This document shows positions 18,286 to 26,568 of a stretch of DNA of 64,000 bases, one piece after another. Under the pieces are notes generated by a model. That model ran no database searches, had not been told where the DNA came from, and worked only from the letters and a program-made list of their open reading frames with translations. Each line of letters begins with the position of its first letter. The stretch's first letter is position 1. The position numbers were made by a program, and so were the translations under genes. Source of the DNA: Hyphomicrobiales bacterium. GTDB lineage: Bacteria; Pseudomonadota; Alphaproteobacteria; Rhizobiales; Rhizobiaceae. The stretch is from assembly GCA_900468805.1 (NCBI GenBank), contig UEIF01000025.1:1-64000 (forward strand), read 5' to 3'.

Positions 18286-18303
18286 ACCGGTCCGTTGACC
18301 GGT
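18286..18303. promoter_or_regulatory. Inverted repeat ACCGGTC-N4-GACCGGT
   Basis: A perfect 7-4-7 inverted repeat lies between the divergent binding-protein and LacI-type genes, only 6 bp from the 30-bp palindrome. Its ACCGGT core resembles the kind of CG-centred site often bound by LacI-family proteins. It may be a second operator. Confidence 0.5.
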
Positions 18304-18309
18304 TTGTAT

Positions 18310-18339
18310 CATCGATTGCGCAAGCTTGCTCAATCGATG
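18310..18339. promoter_or_regulatory. 30-bp near-perfect palindrome, candidate ribitol operator
   Basis: The left half CATCGATTGCGCAAG matches the reverse complement of the right half at 14 of 15 positions. It is centred on AAGCTT, 46 bp before the chosen LacI start and 183 bp before the binding-protein start. Its symmetry and divergent position fit an operator for the adjacent LacI-family repressor. Confidence 0.6.
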
Positions 18340-18384
18340 AAGCAAGAATTGCCACTTCTGCCGATTGATGTCAAGTTAGGCCAA

Positions 18385-19425
18385 ATGGAGAAAGACATTT
18401 TGAATCACGTCAAGCAGACGAAGAGGACGACGATCTATGATCTGGCGGCCCTTGCCGGCACATCGGCCAGCGCCGTCAGCGCCGTGCTCAACGGCAACTG
18501 GAAGAAACGCAGGATCAGCAGCCAACTTGCCGAAAAGATCATGCGGATCGCCGAGGAACAGGGTTATGCGCTGAACATGCAGGCGAGCCTGCTAAGACGT
18601 GAAAAGTCCCACATTATCGGCATGATCGTGCCGAAATACGATAACCGCTACTTCGGCTCGATCGTCGAACTGTTCGAAGACATGGCGCGTGCGCGCGGCC
18701 TTTTCCCGATCATCACCTGCACACGCCGCGACCCGGAGCTCGAGGTCGAGGCGGCGCGCACCATGCTGTCCTACCAGGTCGAATGCCTGATCGCGACGGG
18801 CGCGACCGATCCCGACCGGATCACCGAAATGTGCGCGGCCGCAGGCGTGCGCAGCCTCAATCTCGACCTGCCCGGCGCGCTCGCCCCGTCGGTCATATCG
18901 GACAACTTTGCCGGTGCCCGCGAGCTGACGCGCCGCATTCTGAAAAACAGCGAGCAGCGGCTCGGCAAGATGGAGCCGCTGCTCTTCATCGGCGGCCGCG
19001 GCAGCGATCACAACACGGCCGAACGTATCCGCGGCTTCCGCGCGGCCCATGCCGACCTCGGCGTTGCCGTTCATGAAGAGAATATCCTTGCCTGCGGCTA
19101 TGCGCCGGAAAAGGCTGAAAAGGCATTGGACGAGCGCGCCCTTGGGGCCAACGCGCTGCCCAAGGGCATGTTCATCAATTCGACGATCTCGCTTGAAGGC
19201 GTCATGCGCTGGATCCGCCGCTCCGGTCATCTCGACGACCGCAGCCTCGTACTCGGCTGCTTTGACTGGGACCCCTTCGTCACCCTGCTCGGCAACGGTA
19301 TCGAGATGGTGCGCCAGGATGTGCCGGGCATGTTGAACAAAGTGTTCGAGCTCATCGAATCCGGGGCGAACAAGCCTATCGTCATCCAGGTGCCGCCGCT
19401 CATTCCGGAAGCGCAGGACGCTTGA
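18385..19425 (+). CDS. LacI family transcriptional regulator of the ribitol operon
   Basis: Repressor-type protein of 346 residues. The N-terminal HTH (TTIYDLAALAGTSASAVSAV) and hinge (residues about 12-65) are followed by a periplasmic-binding-protein-like sensor domain (IIGMIVPKYDNRYFGSIVEL). It is divergent from the ribitol importer, so control of that operon is the simplest inference. The start at 18385 places the HTH at the usual distance; the frame is open to 18295 and would run through the palindrome. Confidence 0.85.
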   Translation: MEKDILNHVKQTKRTTIYDLAALAGTSASAVSAVLNGNWKKRRISSQLAEKIMRIAEEQGYALNMQASLLRREKSHIIGMIVPKYDNRYFGSIVELFEDMARARGLFPIITCTRRDPELEVEAARTMLSYQVECLIATGATDPDRITEMCAAAGVRSLNLDLPGALAPSVISDNFAGARELTRRILKNSEQRLGKMEPLLFIGGRGSDHNTAERIRGFRAAHADLGVAVHEENILACGYAPEKAEKALDERALGANALPKGMFINSTISLEGVMRWIRRSGHLDDRSLVLGCFDWDPFVTLLGNGIEMVRQDVPGMLNKVFELIESGANKPIVIQVPPLIPEAQDA

Positions 19426-19525
19426 TCGCTTTTTATTGGCCCAGTCGATCTCTCGATTCTTGGTTCTGTTGACCGGGCCAAGGACGGCTTAGCTCTTGTC
19501 GATCTCAATTCAGCAAGAGCAGGAC

Positions 19526-19963
19526 ATGATCTTCAAGCATATCGAAACCAGAGAGGATATTGCCGAGAGCTTTCCTGTCATGCGCGAGCTGCGACAGCAC
19601 ATCGACGATGCCGACATCTATCGCGAGCGCATCGAGCGGCAGCAGCGCGAGGGCTACAAGCTTCTCGGCGTATGGCAGGATGGCAAGCTTTCGGGACTGG
19701 CGGGCTATCGCCATCTCGAAAACCTCATCTATGGCCGCTTCACCTATATAGACGACCTTGTGGTCAGCCATAAGAGCCAACGCTCTCAATTCGGCGCGGG
19801 CCTGATTGCCGAGGCGCGAAGGCTGGCAAAAGCCGATCGCCGCGCCTTTCTGGTGCTCGACACCGGGCTTGCCAATTCCCTCGCCCAGCGCTTCTACTTC
19901 CGCAACGGGCTTCTTTCCCGCGGCCTGCATTTCAGTCAGGCTCTGGAGGAGACCGGCGCATGA
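19526..19963 (+). CDS. GNAT family N-acetyltransferase
   Basis: Single-domain GNAT of 145 residues. The acetyl-CoA site is in SQFGAGLIAEARRLAKADRR, which follows a beta strand TYIDDLVV. The C-terminal LANSLAQRFYFRNGLLSRGL is typical of this fold. It overlaps the azoreductase gene by 4 bp (ATGA), so the two form a coupled pair. I prefer the ATG at 19526; a TTG at 19496 is possible. Substrate unknown. Confidence 0.78.
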   Translation: MIFKHIETREDIAESFPVMRELRQHIDDADIYRERIERQQREGYKLLGVWQDGKLSGLAGYRHLENLIYGRFTYIDDLVVSHKSQRSQFGAGLIAEARRLAKADRRAFLVLDTGLANSLAQRFYFRNGLLSRGLHFSQALEETGA

Positions 19964-20586
19964 AGACCATCCTGCTTCTCAATGCGAGCCCCATGGGCAC
20001 GGCATCGCGCGCCTATACGCTGGCGAAAAAGGCAGCCAGCAATCTGCTCAGCGCCTACTCCGACACTGCACTCATCGAACGCGACCTTTCGCGCCTCCAT
20101 GCTTCACCGATCAGGGCAGCCTATGCCGACGCGATCATCGGCCAGGCTGAACATGACGCGCCCGATTTTGCCGCATCGGAAATGCTGATTCGTGAGGTCG
20201 AGATCTGTGATTATCTGATCGTCGCCACACCCATGCATAATTTTTCGGTGCCGGCATCGCTGAAACTCTGGATCGACTATGTGCTGCGCGGCGGGCGCAG
20301 CTTTACCTATCGGGATGGCTATAAGGTCGGCCTGCTCGCCGATCGCCCGACGCTCATCGTCGTCGGTTCGGGTGGGGTCTATCACGGTCCGCAGGCCCGC
20401 CAGCCCGACTATCTCTCTGCCTATCTCACCCATGTTCTGGCGACGATCGGCCTTGAGGATGTGCGCTTCATCCGCCTGCAGGGTTTGGTGAGACCGGATG
20501 TTGCCGAGCAAGCCCTGGCGCAGGCCGACCGCCAACTTGCTGCCGATCCAGTCTTCGGTCTAACGTCTGCCCTCATGGGATCGTAG
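19960..20586 (+). CDS. azoR: FMN-dependent NADH-azoreductase (AzoR-like)
   Basis: Flavodoxin-fold oxidoreductase of 208 residues. The N-terminal FMN phosphate loop is LLLNASPMGTASRAYTLA, the ATPMHNFSVPASLKLWIDYV segment matches the APMYNF motif of E. coli AzoR, and GSGGVY matches the isoalloxazine-contacting loop. Such enzymes reduce quinones and azo compounds and are usually stress or detoxification enzymes. It is coupled to the GNAT gene, and a MocR regulator follows. Confidence 0.85.
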   Translation: MKTILLLNASPMGTASRAYTLAKKAASNLLSAYSDTALIERDLSRLHASPIRAAYADAIIGQAEHDAPDFAASEMLIREVEICDYLIVATPMHNFSVPASLKLWIDYVLRGGRSFTYRDGYKVGLLADRPTLIVVGSGGVYHGPQARQPDYLSAYLTHVLATIGLEDVRFIRLQGLVRPDVAEQALAQADRQLAADPVFGLTSALMGS

Positions 20587-20626
20587 CGCCGGCAGCACAC
20601 GCGCTGTCTTGAAAAGAACGGCTGTC

Positions 20627-22069
20627 ATGGCGAAGCAAAAACCGGAAGACGCCACCAGCATCACGCTTTCGTCCGAAGATATCAGGCCGATCTACCTGCA
20701 GGTGACAGCCCGCTTCAAAGCGGCCATCGCCGAAGGCAGGCTGGCGCCCGGAGACAGGGTGCCCTCGGTGCGGGCGCTGGCGAGCGAACTCGGGCTGTCG
20801 CGCGGAACGGTCAACCTCGCCTATCAGATTCTGGCCGAGGAAGGCTATTTCGAGTTTCGCGGCACCGCCGGTACCTTCGTCGATGCGCGACGGCCTAAAG
20901 CGAGTGCGCCATCCGCGCCAATATCGATTGCAAGCAGCGAAGGGCTCAAACAGTGGCCCGAAGTCCGACCCCTGCAGCTCGGCCTTCCCGCACTCGACGC
21001 CTTTCCGCTAAAGACCTGGAGCAGGCTCGTCAATCGGGAGGCGCGGAAGGTGGGGGCAGAAAAGCTCGCCTATCCAGGGCCTGCCGGCCTCATGGCACTG
21101 CGTGAGCATATTGCGGCCTACCTCACCTTCTCACGCGGCATTGCCTGCCGGCCGGAACAGGTCTTCGTGACATCAGGCCATCGCGCCAGCCTCGATCTCA
21201 TCATGCGCACACTCTACCAACCGGGCGACGGCATCTGGTTCGAAGATCCAGGCTATCCCATCGTTCGGGAATTCCTGCTGTCGCTGAAGACCAGGCTTCA
21301 TCCGGTGCCTGTCGATCAGGACGGCATGGTGGTGGAAGAAGGCCGACGGCGTGCGCCCGACGCGCGTTTTGCCGTCGTCACGCCTGCCAACCAGAGCCCG
21401 CTTTGCGTGATGATGTCGATGGAGCGCCGCGCCGAGCTGCTCAAATGGGCGGAGGAAGGGCAGCGCTGGATCGTCGAGGACGATTACGACAGCGAGTATC
21501 GCTACAATCGCCGGCCGCCGCTATCGCTGAAAGCCATGGACCGGAACGAACGTGTGTTGTTTACCGGCTCGTTCAGCAAGGTTCTCTTTCCGGCGCTCCG
21601 GCTCGCCTATCTCGTCGCGCCACTGTCGGAGGTCGGCAATTTCGAACGCGCCAGCCGGTTTATGAGCGCCGGTTGCCCGGAATTCCATCAGGCCGTCGTC
21701 GCCGAATTCATGGAGCAGGGTTATTTCATCCGCCATCTGAAGAAAATGCGCTCGCTCTATGCCGAGCGCCGAGAGTTTCTGGCCGATGCCCTGCGCGAGG
21801 TTTTTGGCGACGGGATCGCGATTGTCTCGCCGCCTGCCGGGCTGCATCTCGTCGTGCAGATCAGGGGAGTGGGGTCACCCTACAGCAAGATCGGGGAGCT
21901 GGCCCACACTGAAGGTTTGGGCCTGCAGCCGCTGTCGTCGTGGCAGATGGGATCGCCCTCCATCAGTGGTCTGCTCCTCGGGTTCACCAATGTAGCAAGC
22001 CGACAGACGGCCCGATCGCTTTGCATCAAGCTCAAAGCTATCTGCACAGCGGTTGCCGATCACGGATGA
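20627..22069 (+). CDS. MocR-type (GntR-PLP aminotransferase-like) transcriptional regulator
   Basis: About 480-residue fusion. Residues about 20-85 form a GntR winged helix (LAPGDRVPSVRALASELGLS, then GTVNLAYQILAEEGYFEF). The rest is a fold-type I aminotransferase-like domain with the PLP lysine in TGSFSKVLFPALRLAY and the DDYDSEYRY motif conserved in MocR proteins. The start at 20627 (ATG) is preferred over a TTG at 20609. It likely controls a flanking gene, either the azoreductase or the SDR-type gene downstream. Confidence 0.87.
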   Translation: MAKQKPEDATSITLSSEDIRPIYLQVTARFKAAIAEGRLAPGDRVPSVRALASELGLSRGTVNLAYQILAEEGYFEFRGTAGTFVDARRPKASAPSAPISIASSEGLKQWPEVRPLQLGLPALDAFPLKTWSRLVNREARKVGAEKLAYPGPAGLMALREHIAAYLTFSRGIACRPEQVFVTSGHRASLDLIMRTLYQPGDGIWFEDPGYPIVREFLLSLKTRLHPVPVDQDGMVVEEGRRRAPDARFAVVTPANQSPLCVMMSMERRAELLKWAEEGQRWIVEDDYDSEYRYNRRPPLSLKAMDRNERVLFTGSFSKVLFPALRLAYLVAPLSEVGNFERASRFMSAGCPEFHQAVVAEFMEQGYFIRHLKKMRSLYAERREFLADALREVFGDGIAIVSPPAGLHLVVQIRGVGSPYSKIGELAHTEGLGLQPLSSWQMGSPSISGLLLGFTNVASRQTARSLCIKLKAICTAVADHG

Positions 22070-22082
22070 AGCTAGCCTTGAC

Positions 22083-22151
22083 CTAGTCCAATTGAGGCTT
22101 TTTGTCTCTGTTTCGCAGGCCAAGCGTATGGGATAGCGCCTTATCTAGTCC
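22083..22151 (+). promoter_or_regulatory. Direct repeat CTAGTCC upstream of the SDR-type gene
   Basis: CTAGTCC occurs at 22083-22089 and 22145-22151, in the 106-bp gap between the MocR gene and the SDR-type gene. The second copy sits in TATC-N7-GATA. MocR-type regulators often bind direct repeats, so this is a weak candidate site. A TTGACC at 22078-22083 could be a -35 box. Confidence 0.3.
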
Positions 22152-22175
22152 TGATAGAATTTCGAGGAATACCCA

Positions 22176-22901
22176 ATGGCTGAGACCATCTTTCTTGCCG
22201 GTGCGACTGGCGCGATCGGACGCAGGCTTCTCCCCATGCTCAAAGAGGCCGGTTTTCAGGTTTACGGCACCACCCGAAAGCCCGAGCGTCAGGACCATCT
22301 GCGCCAGGCGGGTGCCATACCTGTCGTCATCGATGTCTTCGATGCTGCGGCACTCACCGAAGCCCTACGGCAGGCAAAACCTGACATCGTCGTCCATCAA
22401 CTAACCGACCTTCCCTATGGCCTGGAGCCGGCGCTGATCGAGGAGGGGCGCATCCGCAATGCCCACCTGCGCGAAGTGGGAACCAAGAATCTTGTCGACG
22501 CCGCTGTTAAGGCCGGGGTGAAGCGGCTGATCTCGCAAAGCATCGCCTGGGCTTATCAGACAGGTGCCACGCCGCTCACCGAGGAGACGCCGCTTCAGGA
22601 GAGCGCGGTGGCAATCAGGACGCTTGAAGCGCTTACGCTCGGCACTACCGGCATTGCCGGGACGGTGCTGCGATATGGCCTGCTCTATGGGCCTGCAACC
22701 GGCTCCGACGCTCCGAACGGGCCTGTGACCGTGCATGTCGAGGACGCTGCGCGCGCTGCCCTGCTGGCCGTCCAGACAGCTGTGGGCGGCGCCTTCAACA
22801 TTGTCGATTCAGGCGGGCCGGTTTCCAATGCCAAGGCCGGATCGGTGCTGGGCTGGGTTCCGAAAAACGGAATTGGGAACGGTCCAGCATCTACGGTTTG
22901 A
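22176..22901 (+). CDS. NAD-dependent epimerase/dehydratase family protein
   Basis: Atypical SDR of 241 residues. The cofactor loop is LAGATGAIGRRLL (7-19), followed by an Asp-containing strand (PVVIDVFDAAALTEAL). The extended-SDR YxxxK is not obvious: the region reads SQSIAWAYQTGATPLTEETP. At 241 residues it is shorter than typical epimerases. The C-terminus ends in WVPKNGIGNG and may be shortened. It is followed by a strong terminator. Substrate unknown; it may be regulated by the preceding MocR protein. Confidence 0.72.
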   Translation: MAETIFLAGATGAIGRRLLPMLKEAGFQVYGTTRKPERQDHLRQAGAIPVVIDVFDAAALTEALRQAKPDIVVHQLTDLPYGLEPALIEEGRIRNAHLREVGTKNLVDAAVKAGVKRLISQSIAWAYQTGATPLTEETPLQESAVAIRTLEALTLGTTGIAGTVLRYGLLYGPATGSDAPNGPVTVHVEDAARAALLAVQTAVGGAFNIVDSGGPVSNAKAGSVLGWVPKNGIGNGPASTV

Positions 22902-23003
22902 TCGTAAGCGTCGACTTTCGCAATACCCTGAATTTGGGGATGTTGACGGCGCTGAAACCGCTTTCTATGGGAAACTGTCGACCCAGTGCGGCGGCAATAA
23001 CGG

Positions 23004-23037
23004 GCGTCCGGTCATACGAGGTGACCGGACGCTTTTT
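23004..23037 (+). terminator. Rho-independent terminator
   Basis: GCGTCCGGTCA (23004-23014) pairs perfectly with TGACCGGACGC (23022-23032), loop 7 nt, followed by five T (23033-23037). It ends the plus-strand MocR/SDR transcript just before the convergent hutC gene. This is the clearest intrinsic terminator in the window. Confidence 0.85.
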
Positions 23038-23053
23038 AGTTTATGGTTCCGGC

Positions 23054-23779
23054 CTATTTCACCGCTTCCGGCGTAAAACGCGCATAGAGCGCGTGGCTAT
23101 TGCCGGGGTAGACGAAGCGCACATGCGTAACCGGGCCGGACTTGTTCCAGGTGCGTCGTTCGACAACGAGGCACGCGGTTGACGCCGGGATGGACAGCAT
23201 GGCGCCTTCCTCCTCATCGACGCCGATTGCAAAGATCTTGTGCTCGGCCGTACTCCACGGAACCTGGCTGAGCAACCAGGGACCGGGGGCCGTTTCCTCG
23301 AATTCCTCGCCGGCTGCTTCGGGCACCGTTTGCAGGTTGATGAGCCGCTTTTCCAGGCAAAAGGGCTTCGCTCCGGCATAATGCGTGCAGACGATTTCGA
23401 CGAGGCTGGAATTCTGCTGCAGATCGAGCATCTGCCGGTCCAGGGCCTGCGCCTTCCTGCGGACACGCTTTGCGACCTTGAAGGAATAGGCGAGGTTTAG
23501 GGACTGGACCTCCGCCTTAATATCGTGGATTTCGAGCACCGCGGACTGCGCCTGCGGCTGCATGACGAAGCTGCCGGATTTCTTGCGGCGCTCGATAAGC
23601 CCGGCCTTCACAAGCTGGGTCAGAGCCTTGTTGACCGTCATCCGCGAGCAGTCGTATTCTTTCGTAAGCTCTATTTCGAATGGAATGCGATAACCCGGCG
23701 GCCATTCGCCCGAGACGATGCGACCTTCGATATCCGTGAGGATGCGCTGGTGTAAGGTCGTTTCCTTGGGTTCATTCAT
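23054..23779 (-). CDS. hutC: Histidine utilization repressor
   Basis: GntR/HutC-subfamily repressor of 241 residues. The winged helix covers residues about 10-75 (SGEWPPGYRIPFEIELTKEY, SRMTVNKALTQLVKAGLIER), followed by a UTRA ligand-binding domain that in known HutC proteins senses urocanate. The C-terminal HVRFVYPGNSHALYARF is typical of HutC. The ATG at 23779 is chosen because GGAG is 7 nt upstream; a GTG at 23785 is the alternative. It lies after hutF on the same strand and should bind the operator between hutF and hutI. Confidence 0.9.
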   Translation of the reverse strand: MNEPKETTLHQRILTDIEGRIVSGEWPPGYRIPFEIELTKEYDCSRMTVNKALTQLVKAGLIERRKKSGSFVMQPQAQSAVLEIHDIKAEVQSLNLAYSFKVAKRVRRKAQALDRQMLDLQQNSSLVEIVCTHYAGAKPFCLEKRLINLQTVPEAAGEEFEETAPGPWLLSQVPWSTAEHKIFAIGVDEEEGAMLSIPASTACLVVERRTWNKSGPVTHVRFVYPGNSHALYARFTPEAVK

Positions 23780-23836
23780 CGTCACGCTCCGGCTCTTTTC
23801 TCGCTGTAACGCCGAAGCAGCGGGGAGGAAAGATCG

Positions 23837-25183
23837 TCATGCCGCCAAGAGCTCGTTCATGGCGGCAATGAAGCGGCGGTCAATCTGGTCCCGACGCCGA
23901 TGGCGGCCGTTTTCGACCTGCTTACGGCCGCGTGCCCAGACCCTATCGACCGTGACGCCGCCGGCAAAGATCCAGTGATCCAACAGCTGGTTTTCAGAGA
24001 GATAAGGAACGGCGCCCGTATCAAGCGACAGCATGTCGGCATAATTGCCGGCCAAAAGACCGGCCGGCGCCTTCAGCGCCGCACCGCCGCCGGTAAGCGC
24101 CTGCTCGAACAGGGCCTGACCGGTGGAGCCGCCACTCGATGCAATGACATTGCGGGCGCGGAGCGCCAGGCGCTCGGAATATTCGAGCTGGCGCAGCTCT
24201 TCGGAAATGGAAATCAGAATGTTGGAATCCGAGCCGATGCCGAAGCGCCCACCATCGGAAAGGAAAGGCGGCGCGGAAAAGGTGCCATCGCCGAGATTGG
24301 CCTCGGTAATCGGGCAGAGCCCGGCAATGGCGCCGCTTTTTGCCATGCGGCGGGTTTCGTCCTCGGTCATATGGGTTGCATGGATGAGGCACCAGCGCTG
24401 ATCGACCGGTGCATGCTCGAGCAGCCATTGCACGGGTCTGGCGCCGGACCAGGCGAGGCAATCCTCGACTTCCTTGACCTGTTCGGCGACATGAACGTGG
24501 ATCGGGCCATCGCCGGCGAGTTCGATGGCGACCGAGAGTTCCTCCGGCGTGACGGCCCTGAGGCTATGCGGCGCGGCGCCGAGCGCGGCGCCTTCAAGCT
24601 TGCCGGTGATCTGCCTGCAGGCTTCCATCAGCCGCGCAAAGCTTTCGGCGGAATTGATGAAGCGGCGCTGCCCTTCGATGGGTGCTGCCCCGCCGAAACC
24701 GGAATGGGCATAAAGCACCGGCAACAGCGTCAATCCGATTCCGGTCTCCGCACTTGCGGCACCGACCCGTTCGGCCATCTCGGCGATATTGGCATAGGCA
24801 CCGCCGTCCTTGTCATGATGCAGATAGTGGAATTCGCCGACACGGCAGAAGCCGGCTTCCAGCATTTCCATATAAAGCTTGGCGGCCACCGCCTCGACAT
24901 GCTCGGGCGTCATCGACAGCGCGAATTTGTACATGACTGTGCGCCAGCTCCAGAAGCTGTCATTGGCCGGACCACGGACTTCCGCAAGGCCGGCCATGGC
25001 CCGCTGAAAGGCGTGGCTGTGGAGATTTGGCATCGCAGGAAGGAGAACGGCGTGGCGCTCGTCACCGACATCAGGCGCGACATCTGTCTCGATTGCAGCA
25101 ATCCGCCCGCCTGAAAGCGTCAGGCGCACATTCTTGCGCCAGCCTTCGGCCAGCAAGGCAGTCGTCGCATGAAGTTTCGTCAT
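23837..25183 (-). CDS. hutF: Formimidoylglutamate deiminase
   Basis: Amidohydrolase-superfamily enzyme of 448 residues that converts N-formimino-L-glutamate to N-formyl-L-glutamate and ammonia. The metal motif is LHSHAFQRAM near residue 55; further ligands are expected at the conserved His in VHVAEQ and at Asp in IGSDSN. HutF is the first half of the two-step branch completed by HutG. AAGGGGAG precedes the ATG. The gene is divergent from hutI across a 125-bp operator region. Confidence 0.92.
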   Translation of the reverse strand: MTKLHATTALLAEGWRKNVRLTLSGGRIAAIETDVAPDVGDERHAVLLPAMPNLHSHAFQRAMAGLAEVRGPANDSFWSWRTVMYKFALSMTPEHVEAVAAKLYMEMLEAGFCRVGEFHYLHHDKDGGAYANIAEMAERVGAASAETGIGLTLLPVLYAHSGFGGAAPIEGQRRFINSAESFARLMEACRQITGKLEGAALGAAPHSLRAVTPEELSVAIELAGDGPIHVHVAEQVKEVEDCLAWSGARPVQWLLEHAPVDQRWCLIHATHMTEDETRRMAKSGAIAGLCPITEANLGDGTFSAPPFLSDGGRFGIGSDSNILISISEELRQLEYSERLALRARNVIASSGGSTGQALFEQALTGGGAALKAPAGLLAGNYADMLSLDTGAVPYLSENQLLDHWIFAGGVTVDRVWARGRKQVENGRHRRRDQIDRRFIAAMNELLAA

Positions 25184-25266
25184 GATTGCTCCCCTTTCTT
25201 CTTATGAAGCCCGTCCGCGTGCCTTTGTGCACAGGGCCATAAATTTCCACTTGTCACCACTGTTAT

Positions 25267-25280
25267 TATGTATATACATA
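25267..25280. promoter_or_regulatory. HutC operator, 14-bp perfect palindrome
   Basis: TATGTATATACATA is perfectly symmetric and contains GTATATAC, which fits the published HutC-subfamily consensus GT-N-TA-N-AC. It lies 29 bp before the hutI start and 84 bp before the hutF start, so one repressor site could control both divergent operons. Confidence 0.75.
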
Positions 25281-25308
25281 TTCACCCATAAAGAAAGGCG
25301 TAAAGCTG

Positions 25309-26568
25309 ATGAGTGGGAACAAATTTTCTGGATCGAGCCGCGGTTCGAGCACCCGTTCGCTTTGGCGCAATGCGCGCCTGGCGACGCTGCGGGAGGATCT
25401 TTCGGGCCTCGGCATTGTCGAAAAAGGTGCCATCGTTTCCGAGGGCGGGCGCATCCTGTTTGCCGGGCCGGAAGGCGAACTCCCCTCCTCCCTGATCGAG
25501 ACAGCAGAGATCATCGACCTTGAGGGCCGCTGGGTCACGCCGGGCCTTGTCGACTGCCATACGCACATCGTCTATGGCGGCAATCGCGCCCGCGAATTCG
25601 AAATGCGCCTTGAGGGCGCCACCTATGAAGAAATTGCCCGGACCGGCGGCGGCATCGTCTCCTCGGTGAAGGCAACCAATGCGCTGTCCGTCGAGGGACT
25701 GGTCGAGGCGGCGCTGCCGCGGCTGGATACGCTGCTGTCGGAAGGTGTCACCACGATCGAAATCAAATCCGGCTATGGCCTCAATATCGAGGCGGAACTG
25801 AGGATGCTTCGGGCCGCGCGAGCACTTGGAACGGTCCGCCCGGTACGCGTCGTCACCTCCTATCTCGGCGCTCACGCGACGCCCGTCGAATATAAGGGGC
25901 GAAACCAGGATTACATTTCCGATGTCGTTCTGCCCGGACTGGAACAGGCACACGCGGAAGGCCTCGTCGACGCGGTCGACGGCTTCTGCGAAGGCATCGC
26001 CTTCTCGGTGAATGAGATTGGCCGGGTCTTCGACAAGGCCCGATCGCTCGGCATTCCCGTCAAGCTTCATGCCGAACAGCTTTCCAATCTCGGCGGCGCC
26101 AAACTCGCTGCTTCCTATGGCGCGCTTTCGGCCGATCATCTGGAATATCTGGATGAGGATGGCGCGCGGGCAATGGCTGCGGCCGGCACCGTTGCCGTTC
26201 TGCTTCCGGGCGCCTTCTATGCGATCAACGAAAAGCAGAAACCGCCGGTTCAGGCCCTGCGCCAGGCCGGCGTGCACATCGCAGTCGCCACCGACTGCAA
26301 CCCTGGCACCTCGCCGCTGACCTCGCTGCTCCTGACCATGAATATGTCGGCGACACTGTTCGGGCTGACTGTGGAAGAATGCATTGCCGGGGCGACCCGC
26401 GAAGGTGCCCGCGCGCTTGGCCTGCTTGGAGAAACCGGCACGATCGAAGCGGGCAAGTCCGCCGATCTGGCGATCTGGAACATCGAGAGCCCGGCCGAGC
26501 TCGTCTACCGCATCGGCTTTAACCCACTCTATGCGCACATCTTCAAGGGCCAGAGGATCAACCGATGA
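25309..26568 (+). CDS. hutI: Imidazolonepropionase
   Basis: Zinc-dependent amidohydrolase of 419 residues that hydrolyses 4-imidazolone-5-propionate to N-formimino-L-glutamate. The metal ligands HxH are in GLVDCHTHIVYGGNRAREFE; further catalytic residues are in VKLHAEQLSNLGGA and ATDCNPGTSP. Length and C-terminus (RIGFNPLYAHIFKGQ) match alphaproteobacterial HutI. It is the first gene of the plus-strand hut operon and overlaps hutH by 4 bp. The first ATG has only a weak ribosome site. Confidence 0.94.
   Translation: MSGNKFSGSSRGSSTRSLWRNARLATLREDLSGLGIVEKGAIVSEGGRILFAGPEGELPSSLIETAEIIDLEGRWVTPGLVDCHTHIVYGGNRAREFEMRLEGATYEEIARTGGGIVSSVKATNALSVEGLVEAALPRLDTLLSEGVTTIEIKSGYGLNIEAELRMLRAARALGTVRPVRVVTSYLGAHATPVEYKGRNQDYISDVVLPGLEQAHAEGLVDAVDGFCEGIAFSVNEIGRVFDKARSLGIPVKLHAEQLSNLGGAKLAASYGALSADHLEYLDEDGARAMAAAGTVAVLLPGAFYAINEKQKPPVQALRQAGVHIAVATDCNPGTSPLTSLLLTMNMSATLFGLTVEECIAGATREGARALGLLGETGTIEAGKSADLAIWNIESPAELVYRIGFNPLYAHIFKGQRINR

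Noticed and set aside
22145..22160. A strong promoter for the SDR-type gene
   Set aside because: TTGACC at 22078 is a possible -35 box but I found no convincing -10 at the right distance.
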